Assembly (NCBI GenBank): GCA_934402055.1
Contig: CAKRTC010000025.1
Coordinates: forward strand, 1 to 34,792
Direction: 5' to 3'
DNA: 34,792 nt
Source of the DNA: an uncultured Lachnospiraceae bacterium
Lineage (GTDB): Bacteria; Bacillota; Clostridia; Lachnospirales; Lachnospiraceae
The position numbers and the translations under genes were made by a program. Below, one piece after another: positions 1 through 8,900 of this stretch (the first letter of the stretch is position 1; the number at the start of each line of letters is the position of its first letter). Under the pieces are notes generated by a model. The model had not been told where the DNA came from. It searched no databases and worked only from the letters and a program-made list of their open reading frames with translations.

Positions 1-1
1 G

Positions 2-1453
2 GCACCGCTTACTCTGCCTATACCGAAGGAAACCGGCAATGCTTTCGGAGGCACGACTGACGGTACAGGTGACGGTATAGGCGACGACGGTGCAGGCATA
101 AAGAAGGCTCCTATAGTAGTAGGCTCCGGTCCCTGCGGTCTGTTTGCGGCTTATGTCCTTGCGGAATGCGGCAGAACGCCGATCATACTTGAGCGCGGCG
201 AGGATGTGGATAAGAGAACAGCCAAGACAGAGATCTTTTTTGAGAGCGGCAAGCTTGATCCGGACTGTAATATCCAGTTTGGTGAAGGCGGAGCCGGAAC
301 ATTTTCAGACGGTAAGCTCAATACCTCCATCAAGGACAGAGGCGGTTATATAGAATTTGTGCTTAAGACCTTTGTGCGTTTTGGTGCGGATCCGGAGATA
401 CTTATAGATCAGAAGCCGCATGTAGGAACAGATGTACTTACTACAGTGGTCAAGAATATGCGCGAGTATATCATTTCAAAGGGCGGAAGATATGTCTTCA
501 ACGCAAGATTTGACGATCTTACTGCGCGTGACGGACATATAAGCTCGGTAAGCTATACGGATACTCATACCGGCAATACGCAGACTCTTGAGTGCAGCGA
601 GCTGATACTTGCAACCGGACACAGTGCGAGGGATACATTTTTAATGCTTAAGAACAAGGACTTTGATATGGTGGCCAAGCCGTTTGCCGTGGGAGTGCGT
701 ATACAGCATCCGCAGGAGCTTATTGATAAGGCGCTATACGGTGCGGACAGGCTCTCTGAAAAGCAGGCTATATTGGGGCCTGCGGCTTACAAGCTTACAC
801 GTAAGGCTTTGAACGGCAGAAACTGCTTCAGCTTCTGTATGTGTCCGGGAGGATACGTGGTCAATTCCTCCTCTGAGGACGGCAGGCTCTGCGTTAACGG
901 CATGAGCTATAACGACCGTGCTTCGGGTACAGCCAATTCGGCTCTTATCGTAAATGTCACACCTGAGGATTTTGCGGATGCTACCGGCAGTGATGACATA
1001 CTTAACGGTATGGAATTCCAGAGACAGCTTGAGGAGCAGGCATATAAGCTCTGTGACGGTGTGATTCCTTATGAGACCTATAAGGAATTCAGAGAGAACA
1101 GCAAGGCACCTGAGGGTACAAGCAGCTATGAGGCTAAGTTCTTGGGTTATGCAGCTGCGGCTGATGTAAGAGGAGCCTTGCCGGATTATGTAGGAGATGC
1201 GATTGCAGATTGCATGGCCGGCTTTGCACGTACAATTGAGGGCTATGATTCGGATGATGCGATAATAGCAGGTGTCGAGGCAAGAACTTCAAGCCCTGTA
1301 AGGATATTAAGAGACGATAATACAAGAGAGGCAATAGGTTTTGCCGGAGTATATCCTGCCGGAGAGGGTGCAGGCTATGCGGGAGGAATCACCTCCGCTG
1401 CAGCAGACGGAGTGAAGACAGCGCTTCGCATACTCGGTGTTACCGAGCTGTGA
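2..1453 (+). CDS. FAD-dependent dehydrogenase (COG2509-like), 5' truncated by the window
   Basis: The open frame runs in from the window edge, so the true start is outside. The dinucleotide-binding motif VVGSGPCGLFAAYVLAE lies about 40 codons in, followed by an acidic strand end (ILERGED), as in FAD-binding Rossmann folds. Further FAD-family signatures are GEGGAGTFSDGKL, ELILATGHSARDT and, near the C-terminus, GVYPAGEGAGYAGGITSAAADG. This pattern matches the uncharacterised FAD-dependent dehydrogenases of COG2509, presumably cytosolic oxidoreductases with unknown substrate. The residues before the Rossmann motif are a Gly/Asp/Thr-rich linker (about positions 41-105) that joins the usual N-terminal region to the FAD domain. 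An internal ATG at 206 would delete the FAD motif, so it is not the start. Family assignment is confident; the substrate is not known. Confidence 0.9.
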   Translation, partial: APLTLPIPKETGNAFGGTTDGTGDGIGDDGAGIKKAPIVVGSGPCGLFAAYVLAECGRTPIILERGEDVDKRTAKTEIFFESGKLDPDCNIQFGEGGAGTFSDGKLNTSIKDRGGYIEFVLKTFVRFGADPEILIDQKPHVGTDVLTTVVKNMREYIISKGGRYVFNARFDDLTARDGHISSVSYTDTHTGNTQTLECSELILATGHSARDTFLMLKNKDFDMVAKPFAVGVRIQHPQELIDKALYGADRLSEKQAILGPAAYKLTRKALNGRNCFSFCMCPGGYVVNSSSEDGRLCVNGMSYNDRASGTANSALIVNVTPEDFADATGSDDILNGMEFQRQLEEQAYKLCDGVIPYETYKEFRENSKAPEGTSSYEAKFLGYAAAADVRGALPDYVGDAIADCMAGFARTIEGYDSDDAIIAGVEARTSSPVRILRDDNTREAIGFAGVYPAGEGAGYAGGITSAAADGVKTALRILGVTEL

Positions 1454-1482
1454 TCGAGATATTATTACATTATTAAAACTGT

Positions 1483-1605
1483 TTGAATTAATATATTAAA
1501 AATTTATATTCGTCACTGCTCTGAGAACAAGCATGCATTGAGTATATGCAGCTGTCAGACGGCAGCTTATATCTGTATAAAGCATAAATATAGTAACGAA
1601 TATAA
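1483..1605 (+). promoter_or_regulatory. Structured leader / possible promoter ahead of the DUF896 gene
   Basis: A perfect 10-bp inverted repeat, TTATATTCGT (1504-1513) and ACGAATATAA (1596-1605), brackets about 82 nt. The right arm ends immediately before the Shine-Dalgarno (AGAAGGAAAG). Inside it is a 7-bp hairpin, AGCTGTC (1550-1556) with GGCAGCT (1561-1567), including one G-U pair. A possible promoter, TTGAAT (1483-1488) with TATATT (1505-1510) at 16-nt spacing, overlaps the left arm. If that promoter is the one used, the outer stem would not be fully transcribed. So this is either an RNA leader served by an upstream promoter or a coincidental repeat. Confidence 0.3.
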
Positions 1606-1622
1606 GAAGGAAAGAAAGCACT

Positions 1623-1841
1623 ATGGGAATTTCAAAGGAAGAAATAGATCGTATCAACGAATTGTCACGCAAGGCTAAGTCGGATACAGGGCTCAATGCG
1701 GATGAACTTGCGGAGAGACAGGAATTAAGACAAAGATATATCGACAGTGTCAAGGAGAGCCTCAGAGGACATCTTGATAATATACATATCAAGAATGAGG
1801 ACGGAAGCATAACACCTTTAAGAAAAAAGTCGGGGAACTGA
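1623..1841 (+). CDS. DUF896 / YnzC family small protein
   Basis: This 72-residue protein matches the DUF896 (YnzC) family: an N-terminal helix hairpin (KEEIDRINELSRKAKSD, then LNADELAERQELRQRYID) followed by a basic and acidic tail (VKESLRGHLDNIHI). Family members in Bacillus are small cytosolic helical proteins of unclear role, sometimes linked to the SOS region. The start at 1623 is supported by the purine-rich AGAAGGAAAG upstream. It stands between the FAD dehydrogenase (169-nt gap) and a HAD phosphatase that starts 5 nt after its stop, so it is probably co-transcribed with the latter. No catalytic residue set is apparent. Confident as a family call, not as a function. Confidence 0.9.
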   Translation: MGISKEEIDRINELSRKAKSDTGLNADELAERQELRQRYIDSVKESLRGHLDNIHIKNEDGSITPLRKKSGN

Positions 1842-1846
1842 TACCA

Positions 1847-2509
1847 ATGCGTTTCGATTCATTAATATTCGATATAGACGGAACTCTGTGGGATTCGACT
1901 TATGCGGTTGCCGCCTCATTTTCGGAGGCCTCGGCAGAGTTTCCCTACGGTAAGAAAACATTTACAAGAGAAAAGATAATGGGCGAGCAGGGGCTGCCGC
2001 TCAAGACTATATTCGCAGATCTTTATCCGGAGATAGAGGAGCTAATCAAGAAAAATCCAAAAGCTGCGGAGGAGATGATGGATACCATCAATACAGTATC
2101 TACAAGATATGAGTATGATTATCTCAGAGAGCACGGCGGAAGAGTCTTTGACGGGGTCAAGGAGACCTTGGAACTCTTAAGCTCAAAGCTTCCGCTTTTT
2201 ATAGTTTCCAACTGTGAAAAGGGATATATAGAGATAATGACCGAGACCTCCGGCATACAGCAGTATTTTAAGGACTGGCTCTGCTTCGGAGATACCAATG
2301 CCGAAAAGGATGTCACTATAGGCAGGATAGTCGAAAAGCACGGACTTAAGGCTCCGGTGTATATAGGCGATATCAGAAATGATGCCTTAAGCTCAAAGAA
2401 GGCGGGAGTGCCTTTTATATGGGCTGCCTATGGTTTCGGAAATGTTACAGAAGATTTGTATTGTGAGAAGATAGATGATTTCAGAGAACTTAAAGAACTT
2501 ATTGACTGA
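1847..2509 (+). CDS. HAD-superfamily hydrolase (phosphoglycolate phosphatase-like)
   Basis: The protein has 220 residues with the HAD motifs in order: motif I FDIDGTLWDS near residue 9 (nucleophile Asp9, Asp11), motif II FIVSNCEKGY, a motif III lysine region, and motif IV YIGDIRNDALSSKKAGVPFIWAAYGFG. A helical cap domain sits between motifs I and II, which fits the PGP/Gph-type C1-cap HAD hydrolases that dephosphorylate small phosphometabolites. The substrate cannot be told from sequence. It starts 5 nt after the DUF896 gene and its 3' end overlaps the miaB start by 35 nt, so translation of miaB is probably coupled to it. Family call is secure. Confidence 0.92.
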   Translation: MRFDSLIFDIDGTLWDSTYAVAASFSEASAEFPYGKKTFTREKIMGEQGLPLKTIFADLYPEIEELIKKNPKAAEEMMDTINTVSTRYEYDYLREHGGRVFDGVKETLELLSSKLPLFIVSNCEKGYIEIMTETSGIQQYFKDWLCFGDTNAEKDVTIGRIVEKHGLKAPVYIGDIRNDALSSKKAGVPFIWAAYGFGNVTEDLYCEKIDDFRELKELID

Positions 2510-4073
2510 TGAGATATTAGCTGCGGCTCCGGTGACGGAGCCTGAGCGTCAGCATTACTTCATAGACAGGGTCAGAGCCTATGCAAGCGAGCTTAAGTCC
2601 TCGCAGGGAGAGGCGCTTAAGGCCTGCGTAGTGACCTTCGGCTGTCAGATGAACGCAAGAGATTCGGAAAAGCTTGAAGGCATATTGTCGGATATAGGCT
2701 TTGATATCGTAAATGATGAGCAGGAGGCGGACTTTGTTGCCTTTAATACCTGTACGGTAAGGGAAAATGCCAATGAGCATCTCTACGGCAGACTCGGCAG
2801 ATTAAAGCAGGCCAAAAAGGCTGATCCGGATATGATAATCTCTGTATGCGGCTGCATGATGCAGGAGACAGACGAGATAGAGAAACTTAAGCTAAAGTAT
2901 CCTTATGTGGATATCATTTTCGGCACTCACAATCTCTATACCTTCCCTGAGCTTATGTTCAGTCTGCTTCGTAAGCGTTCCGGCAGACTTGATGAGGAAG
3001 CGGTCAATTCCATGGGACACGAGATACTTAAGGATTCCTCGGATGATGCCTTAAGACTTGAGAAGCTCCTTCGCTACGGAGAGAGCAAGTCCAACTGCAA
3101 GGATATGGAGAAGCTCTACCGTAAGCCCGTCGTATCCGTATGGAAGGATAACTCTGATATAGTCGAGCAGCTTCCGTCTAAGAGGAAATATCCCTTCAAG
3201 CAGGGCATCAATATTATGTTCGGCTGCAATAATTTCTGTTCCTACTGCATAGTTCCTTATGTACGTGGACGTGAGAAGAGCCGTAAGCCTGAGGAGATAT
3301 ATGAGGAGATAAGAAATTGTGCAAAGGACGGAGTAAAGGAGATAATGCTGCTCGGTCAGAATGTCAATTCCTACTCCGGCGGAATAAGCTTTGCCGAATT
3401 ACTTAAGAATATAGACGATATGTGCGGCGATATAGGCATTGAGCGTATCAGATTCATGACCTCACATCCAAAGGATCTCTCAGACGAGCTTATAGAGGTA
3501 ATGAAGGATGCCAAGCATGTATGCAGACAGTTCCATCTTCCGCTTCAGTCGGGCTCTGATCCTATACTTAAGCGCATGAACCGTCATTATGACAAGGCAA
3601 AATATCTCGACAGGGCACTTAAGCTTAAGGAAGCTATGCCTGACATATCTCTCAGCACGGATATCATTGTGGGATTTCCGGGGGAGACCGAAAGTGATTT
3701 CCTTGAGACTCTTGATGTGGTGGAAAAGGTAAGATTCGATTCTGCCTATACATTTATATATTCAAAGCGTGAGGGAACTCCGGCTGCATCCTACGAGGAT
3801 CAGATAGACGAAGCTACGGTCAAGGATCGTTTTGACAGACTCCTTAAGGTACAGAACAAGATAGTTGACGAAAACCTCAACAAGATGGTCGGAAAGAAGC
3901 TGAAAGTCCTCTTTGAAGAGCTAAGCGAGTATGATGACAAGCTTATCACAGGCAAGCTTGAAAACGGCATCACAGTACACGTACCGGGCACAAAAGAGCT
4001 TATAGGAAGCATACGAGAGGTTGAACTCACCGAAAATCACAGATTTTATTTTACGGGAAATGTAGTCGGCTGA
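2475..4073 (+). CDS. miaB: tRNA-2-methylthio-N6-isopentenyladenosine37 methylthiotransferase MiaB
   Basis: MiaB is a radical-SAM enzyme that adds a methylthio group to i6A37 of tRNAs, acting after MiaA, which is encoded 5 kb downstream. The three cysteines of the auxiliary 4Fe-4S cluster are visible at C57 (FGCQMN), C93 (FNTCTV) and C127 (CGCMMQ). The radical-SAM CxxxCxxC is C251, C255 and C258 (GCNNFCSYC). A C-terminal TRAM domain begins near NKMVGKKLKVLFEEL. At 532 residues it is long for the family. The spacing from C127 to C251 is 124 residues, against about 71 in Thermotoga MiaB, because of a charged insertion roughly at residues 165-215 between the MTTase and radical-SAM domains. The ATG at 2475 follows GAGAAG and overlaps the HAD gene. 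Confidence 0.95.
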   Translation: MISENLKNLLTDEILAAAPVTEPERQHYFIDRVRAYASELKSSQGEALKACVVTFGCQMNARDSEKLEGILSDIGFDIVNDEQEADFVAFNTCTVRENANEHLYGRLGRLKQAKKADPDMIISVCGCMMQETDEIEKLKLKYPYVDIIFGTHNLYTFPELMFSLLRKRSGRLDEEAVNSMGHEILKDSSDDALRLEKLLRYGESKSNCKDMEKLYRKPVVSVWKDNSDIVEQLPSKRKYPFKQGINIMFGCNNFCSYCIVPYVRGREKSRKPEEIYEEIRNCAKDGVKEIMLLGQNVNSYSGGISFAELLKNIDDMCGDIGIERIRFMTSHPKDLSDELIEVMKDAKHVCRQFHLPLQSGSDPILKRMNRHYDKAKYLDRALKLKEAMPDISLSTDIIVGFPGETESDFLETLDVVEKVRFDSAYTFIYSKREGTPAASYEDQIDEATVKDRFDRLLKVQNKIVDENLNKMVGKKLKVLFEELSEYDDKLITGKLENGITVHVPGTKELIGSIREVELTENHRFYFTGNVVG

Positions 4074-4219
4074 TCCATATACCGTGTATTTTCGGTTTTA
4101 CAAGGTTATCTGTCATGATTTGCCTTACTGTAGACGGAAACATTTTTATGAATACAGTTTATGGATTTTGAACGACACAGCTCCGTTAAGAAGATAGTAA
4201 CAATAAAAACAGAGGTAGC

Positions 4220-6856
4220 ATGAACACAGAAAAAATGTCACCCATGATGGTGCAATATCTGGAAACTAAAAAGGAATATCCCGGATGTATCCTGTTCTTC
4301 AGGATAGGAGACTTCTATGAGATGTTCTTTGACGATGCCAAAACAGGCGCAGAGGAGCTTGATCTTGTCCTCACGGGCAAGGACTGCGGACTTCCTGAAC
4401 GTGCGCCCATGTGCGGTATTCCCTATCATGCTGCCGACAACTATATAACCAAGCTTGTAAAAAAAGGCTACAGCGTAGCCATAGGCGAGCAGGTAGAGGA
4501 TCCCAAGACAGCCAAGGGTCTCGTAAAGCGAAGCGTAATACGTGTCATAACTCCGGGAACCATATGTGCCAACGAAGCGCTCGATGAAGATAAGAATAAC
4601 TATCTTATGAGTGTTGCCTATGCGGATGGGCTCTTCGGCGTTTCGATTGTTGATGTCAGTACCGGAGACTATTATGTGACCGAGATACCGGATGTGCGTG
4701 CTCTCTATGATGAGATCAACCGCTTTATGCCTTCCGAGCTTATTGTAAATGATGCTTTTTACAACAGCGAAGCCGATATTAAGCTTATCAAGGAGCGCTG
4801 GAATGTCCGTGTCAGTGAGGTAAATGCTTCATATTACGACATAGAGGCTGACAGAAGGCTCATAGAGGAGCATTTTCATGCAAATGCAGCCGGACTCGGC
4901 GTAGGTGATATGCATGCGGGCATCATGGCTGCGGGAGCCGTACTTAAGTATGTGTATGATACTCAGTTTTCAAGTGTAGATTACATAAGCGAGATCAAGA
5001 CTTATTCGACCTCGGAATACATGGTCATAGATACCTCGACTATGAGGAATCTCGAGTTGTTAGAGTCCATGCGTGACAAGGAGAAAAAAGGAACCTTGCT
5101 CTGGGTGCTGGATAAGACCAGGACTGCAATGGGGTCACGCTTTATGCGCCGTATTATTTCACAGCCATTGCTTAACAAGACTGCGATAGAGGAGAGGCAG
5201 CAGGCTATAGCCGAGCTTAACGACAGATTTATAGACAGGGAGGAGATATGCGAGTATTTAAGACCTGTTTATGATCTTGAGCGTCTCCTTACTAAGTTCA
5301 GCAGCATGAGAGCAAATCCTATAGATGCCAATGCCTTCAGACAGTCACTTTCCATGCTTCCGCATGTAAAAAGACTGCTTGAGAGCTTTGAGTCTGAATT
5401 GCTTAAGAGCATAGATGCGGATCTCGATCCTCTCTCTGAGATATGCGACATACTGGAAAGAGCCATAGACGAGGAGGCTTCAGTCTCGGTAAGAGACGGC
5501 GGTATTATCCGAAGCGGCTATGACGAAGAGGTCGATAAGCTGCGTGCCTATAAGACGGACGGAAGAAAATGGCTCTTAGAGCTTGAAAACAGCGAGCGTG
5601 AAAAGACAGGCATCAAGACACTTAAGGTCAAATACAACAAGAATTTCGGATATTGTATAGAGGTCTCCAACAGCTTCAAGAACAATGTTCCGGATTATTT
5701 TATACGTAAACAGACGCTTACTACAGGCGAGCGTTACACAACGGAACGTCTTGAAGAGCTTTCAAGCGAGATATCCGGTGCCGATGAGAAGCTGAAATCT
5801 CTCGAATACGACATTTTCATGGATATATGCAAGCAGGTATCGGCAGAAGCCATGCGCATACAGAAGACAGCTAAGGCTATAGCTTATCTTGATGTGCTCT
5901 GTTCGCTTTCCAATGTTGCCATGCGTAATCGTTATGTGTGCCCTAAGATCAATGAGACAGGCCGCATAGAGATAAGTGAGGGCAGACATCCTGTAGTTGA
6001 GCTCATGCTTAAGGACGGAGCATTTATAGCCAATGATGTAAGGCTTAACAATCAGAACGACCGTATAGCTATCATCACGGGTCCGAATATGGCGGGAAAG
6101 TCTACTTATATGAGACAGACTGCGCTTATCACGCTCATGGCGCAGATAGGCTCCTTCGTGCCGGCTAAGGCTGCCGACATATCCATTTGCGATAAGATAT
6201 TTACAAGAGTCGGAGCCTCGGATGACCTTGCGAGCGGTCAGTCAACCTTCATGGTGGAGATGACCGAGGTGGCCAATATACTCCGTAATGCAACAAATAA
6301 GTCGCTGCTCATACTTGATGAGATAGGAAGAGGAACATCTACCTACGACGGACTCTCTATCGCGTGGGCGGTAGTCGAATACATAAGCGATAAAAAACGT
6401 CTCGGAGCCAAAGCCTTGTTTGCGACACATTACCATGAGCTTACAGAGCTTGAGGGTAAGCTTAAAGGTATACATAATTACTGCATATCGGTCAAGGAGA
6501 ATAATAACGATCTCATTTTCCTGCGCAAGATCATACCGGGAGGAGCCGATAAGTCTTATGGTATAGCTGTTGCAAGACTTGCGGGTGTACCGAGTGTTGT
6601 CACAGAGCGTGCCGAGGAGATCGCAGCACAGCTTGCAGGCTCCGACATAGTTAATTCCGGAGCGGTCATCAGTACGGATGAGCATGTATTGGACAGAGCA
6701 GAGGAAAAGGAAGCTGCCGGGGAGCATACTGAAGCCTCGGATGCGTATGAAGAGACTGCAAAGCGTATACTTGAGACAGATCTTACCAATCTGACGCCTA
6801 TGGAAGCATTTTTCCTGCTCAACGAGCTGCAGTCAAAGCTTAAGGAAGCGAAATGA
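4220..6856 (+). CDS. mutS: DNA mismatch repair protein MutS
   Basis: This is an 878-residue mismatch-recognition ATPase of normal family length. The Phe-x-Glu mismatch wedge is F32-Y33-E34 in FFRIGDFYEMFF. The ATPase has Walker A GPNMAGKST at 621-629 and Walker B LLILDEIGRGTSTYDG with D700-E701, followed by the FATHYHELTEL motif. The connector, core lever and clamp domains occupy the middle in the usual order. The start at 4220 is preceded by AGAGGTAGC, a reasonable ribosome binding site. The 146-nt gap from miaB may hold a promoter, but I see no convincing hexamer pair. It ends in an ATGA overlap with mutL, so the two repair proteins are translationally coupled. Confidence 0.98.
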   Translation: MNTEKMSPMMVQYLETKKEYPGCILFFRIGDFYEMFFDDAKTGAEELDLVLTGKDCGLPERAPMCGIPYHAADNYITKLVKKGYSVAIGEQVEDPKTAKGLVKRSVIRVITPGTICANEALDEDKNNYLMSVAYADGLFGVSIVDVSTGDYYVTEIPDVRALYDEINRFMPSELIVNDAFYNSEADIKLIKERWNVRVSEVNASYYDIEADRRLIEEHFHANAAGLGVGDMHAGIMAAGAVLKYVYDTQFSSVDYISEIKTYSTSEYMVIDTSTMRNLELLESMRDKEKKGTLLWVLDKTRTAMGSRFMRRIISQPLLNKTAIEERQQAIAELNDRFIDREEICEYLRPVYDLERLLTKFSSMRANPIDANAFRQSLSMLPHVKRLLESFESELLKSIDADLDPLSEICDILERAIDEEASVSVRDGGIIRSGYDEEVDKLRAYKTDGRKWLLELENSEREKTGIKTLKVKYNKNFGYCIEVSNSFKNNVPDYFIRKQTLTTGERYTTERLEELSSEISGADEKLKSLEYDIFMDICKQVSAEAMRIQKTAKAIAYLDVLCSLSNVAMRNRYVCPKINETGRIEISEGRHPVVELMLKDGAFIANDVRLNNQNDRIAIITGPNMAGKSTYMRQTALITLMAQIGSFVPAKAADISICDKIFTRVGASDDLASGQSTFMVEMTEVANILRNATNKSLLILDEIGRGTSTYDGLSIAWAVVEYISDKKRLGAKALFATHYHELTELEGKLKGIHNYCISVKENNNDLIFLRKIIPGGADKSYGIAVARLAGVPSVVTERAEEIAAQLAGSDIVNSGAVISTDEHVLDRAEEKEAAGEHTEASDAYEETAKRILETDLTNLTPMEAFFLLNELQSKLKEAK

Positions 6857-8874
6857 TAAATATACTCAGTAAGGAGACAATAGATAAGATAGCGGCGGGT
6901 GAGGTCGCGGAACGCCCGGAGAGCGTAGTCAAGGAGCTTTTGGATAACTCCATAGATTCGGGTGCCGACAGCATCAGCATAGAGATCCGAAACGGCGGAC
7001 TCGATCTTATCAGAGTAAGCGATAACGGAAGCGGAATAGAGAAAAACGATGTCCGTAATGCTTTCCTGCGCCATGCGACCTCAAAGCTCAAGACGGCAGA
7101 GGATATAGAACATATACGAAGCATGGGCTTCCGCGGTGAGGCGCTTGCCTCAATTGCCGCGGTTTCCGAGGTAGAGCTTATTACCAAGCATAAAAATGAA
7201 CTGATAGGAACTCAGTATCGCATAGACGGCGGAGCTGAAAAAAGCTTCAAGGAGATAGGAGTTCCTACGGGCACCACTATCATAGTCCGTAATTTCCTTC
7301 TTAATGTACCCGTGCGCCGCCGGTTTCTTAAATCGACTCAGGTCGAGACCTCTTACATAGTAAATACGGTGGAAAAGCTTGCTCTCGCCTACACAAATAT
7401 AGCTTTTTCTCTGAATGTTGACGGCAAAAACATTTTCCAAAGCACAGGAAGCGGCAGACTTAGAGACAATATCTATATTATCTACGGTCAGGAGACAGCT
7501 GCCTCACTGCTTGAGGTGGATTCGGACAGGCTTGATATCGGAGATAAGGAAAATGCGAAGCTTTCCGGCATACATATCAAGGGCTATGCGGCAAGACCGG
7601 TTATAGCCAAGAGCCGCAGAGATTACGAGGTATTCTTTGTAAACGGCAGATGGATAAAATCGGATATACTTAAAAAGGCGGCAGAGGATGCCTATGCTCC
7701 TTATATGATGCAGCATAAGTATCCCATGTTTGTGCTGAGCGTTAATGTAGAGCCTGAGGAAGTGGATGTAAATGTGCATCCGCGTAAGAGTGAGGTCAGG
7801 TTTTCCTCAAATCAGCGTATCTACGACGCCGTATATACCTGCCTCAGAGAGGTGCTTCACAATGCCGAGCTTGTCGTTAATGCAGGAAATGCGTATTTTC
7901 TTAATAATAAGCCGGAGCGCAGTGCGGAAAGCGTAAAGAAGGCACCGGAGCCATTTGAGCAAAAACGTAAGTTCGAATATGTAAGCAGCATAACGGAAGA
8001 GATAGATAAGGCAGAAACAAAGTCTGTTGACAAGGATGCCGGATCGCTTCATTCTGAGTATGGGAAAGCGGCAGATACCGCATTGCCTAATACTTCGGAG
8101 ATGACAGCATCAAAGCTTTATAAAGAAGATCCGGCACCAAGCTACAGCATGCAGGATCGGTTTAAGATAAGCACTGACTTTGCCGTAAATGATGCCGTTA
8201 TCGGTACCGGGGATAAGCCTGCCGCTGTTCCCGCGAAAGGAGCGGAAAGCTCCAAAGCTACTTCGGAAAAAGTATTCATCAATGCCAAGAATGCGCCCTA
8301 CTTTAAGCTTATAGGGCAGGTCTTTGAGACCTACTGGATCATAGAATACAATGATGAAATGTATATGATCGATCAGCATGCGGCACATGAAAAGGTCAAT
8401 TATGAGAAATTCATGGCTCTTATAAACTCTCATGCGGTGGAATCACAGATGATATATCCACCTATAGTGCTTAGTCTTAATGCAAAGGAAGCAGTGCTCT
8501 TTGACAAATATCTGGATGAGTTTACAGATATGGGCTATGAGATAGAATATGCAGGAGACCGGGATTACATAGTGAGAGCGGTTCCGTCAAATCTCCCGCA
8601 GCTTGCGGATGAGGAGGTACTGCACAGTCTCATAGACGGATTGTTTGAGGAAGGAAGACGCCTTGATTCGGAGCTTATCAGAGACAAGATAGCATCCATG
8701 TCCTGCAAGGCGGCGATAAAGGGCAATATGAAGATAGGTGAGCAGGAGATGCGCGGGCTTATCTCCAAGCTCTTGACACTTGATAATCCTTATGCCTGCC
8801 CTCACGGCCGCCCGACCATCATAAAATGGTCAAGATCGGACATAGAGAGATTGTTTAAGCGTATAGTTAATTGA
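6853..8874 (+). CDS. mutL: DNA mismatch repair protein MutL (endonuclease type)
   Basis: The 673-residue protein has an N-terminal GHKL ATPase (KELLDNSIDS, DNGSGI, RHATSKL, MGFRGEALASIA), a low-complexity linker, and a C-terminal dimerisation/endonuclease domain. The metal-binding motif DQHA(x)2E(x)4E runs from D507 to E518, and the companion motifs SCKAAIKG and CPHGRP (649-654) are present. This is therefore the nicking type of MutL found in bacteria without MutH, as expected for Clostridia. It begins by ATGA overlap with mutS and ends against the miaA reading frame. Start choice is firm because the ATPase motif begins within 15 residues of the ATG. Confidence 0.98.
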   Translation: MINILSKETIDKIAAGEVAERPESVVKELLDNSIDSGADSISIEIRNGGLDLIRVSDNGSGIEKNDVRNAFLRHATSKLKTAEDIEHIRSMGFRGEALASIAAVSEVELITKHKNELIGTQYRIDGGAEKSFKEIGVPTGTTIIVRNFLLNVPVRRRFLKSTQVETSYIVNTVEKLALAYTNIAFSLNVDGKNIFQSTGSGRLRDNIYIIYGQETAASLLEVDSDRLDIGDKENAKLSGIHIKGYAARPVIAKSRRDYEVFFVNGRWIKSDILKKAAEDAYAPYMMQHKYPMFVLSVNVEPEEVDVNVHPRKSEVRFSSNQRIYDAVYTCLREVLHNAELVVNAGNAYFLNNKPERSAESVKKAPEPFEQKRKFEYVSSITEEIDKAETKSVDKDAGSLHSEYGKAADTALPNTSEMTASKLYKEDPAPSYSMQDRFKISTDFAVNDAVIGTGDKPAAVPAKGAESSKATSEKVFINAKNAPYFKLIGQVFETYWIIEYNDEMYMIDQHAAHEKVNYEKFMALINSHAVESQMIYPPIVLSLNAKEAVLFDKYLDEFTDMGYEIEYAGDRDYIVRAVPSNLPQLADEEVLHSLIDGLFEEGRRLDSELIRDKIASMSCKAAIKGNMKIGEQEMRGLISKLLTLDNPYACPHGRPTIIKWSRSDIERLFKRIVN

Positions 8875-8900
8875 AAAATATAACTCGGAAGCATTTTCAT

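Noticed and set aside
4074..4219. Promoter ahead of mutS
   Set aside because: TTGCCT near 4120 lacks a matching -10 hexamer at suitable spacing.
6556..7074. Long minus-strand frames opposite mutS and mutL
   Set aside because: They are antisense shadows of strongly coding genes, with no ribosome binding sites or family features. The same applies to other minus-strand frames across the window.
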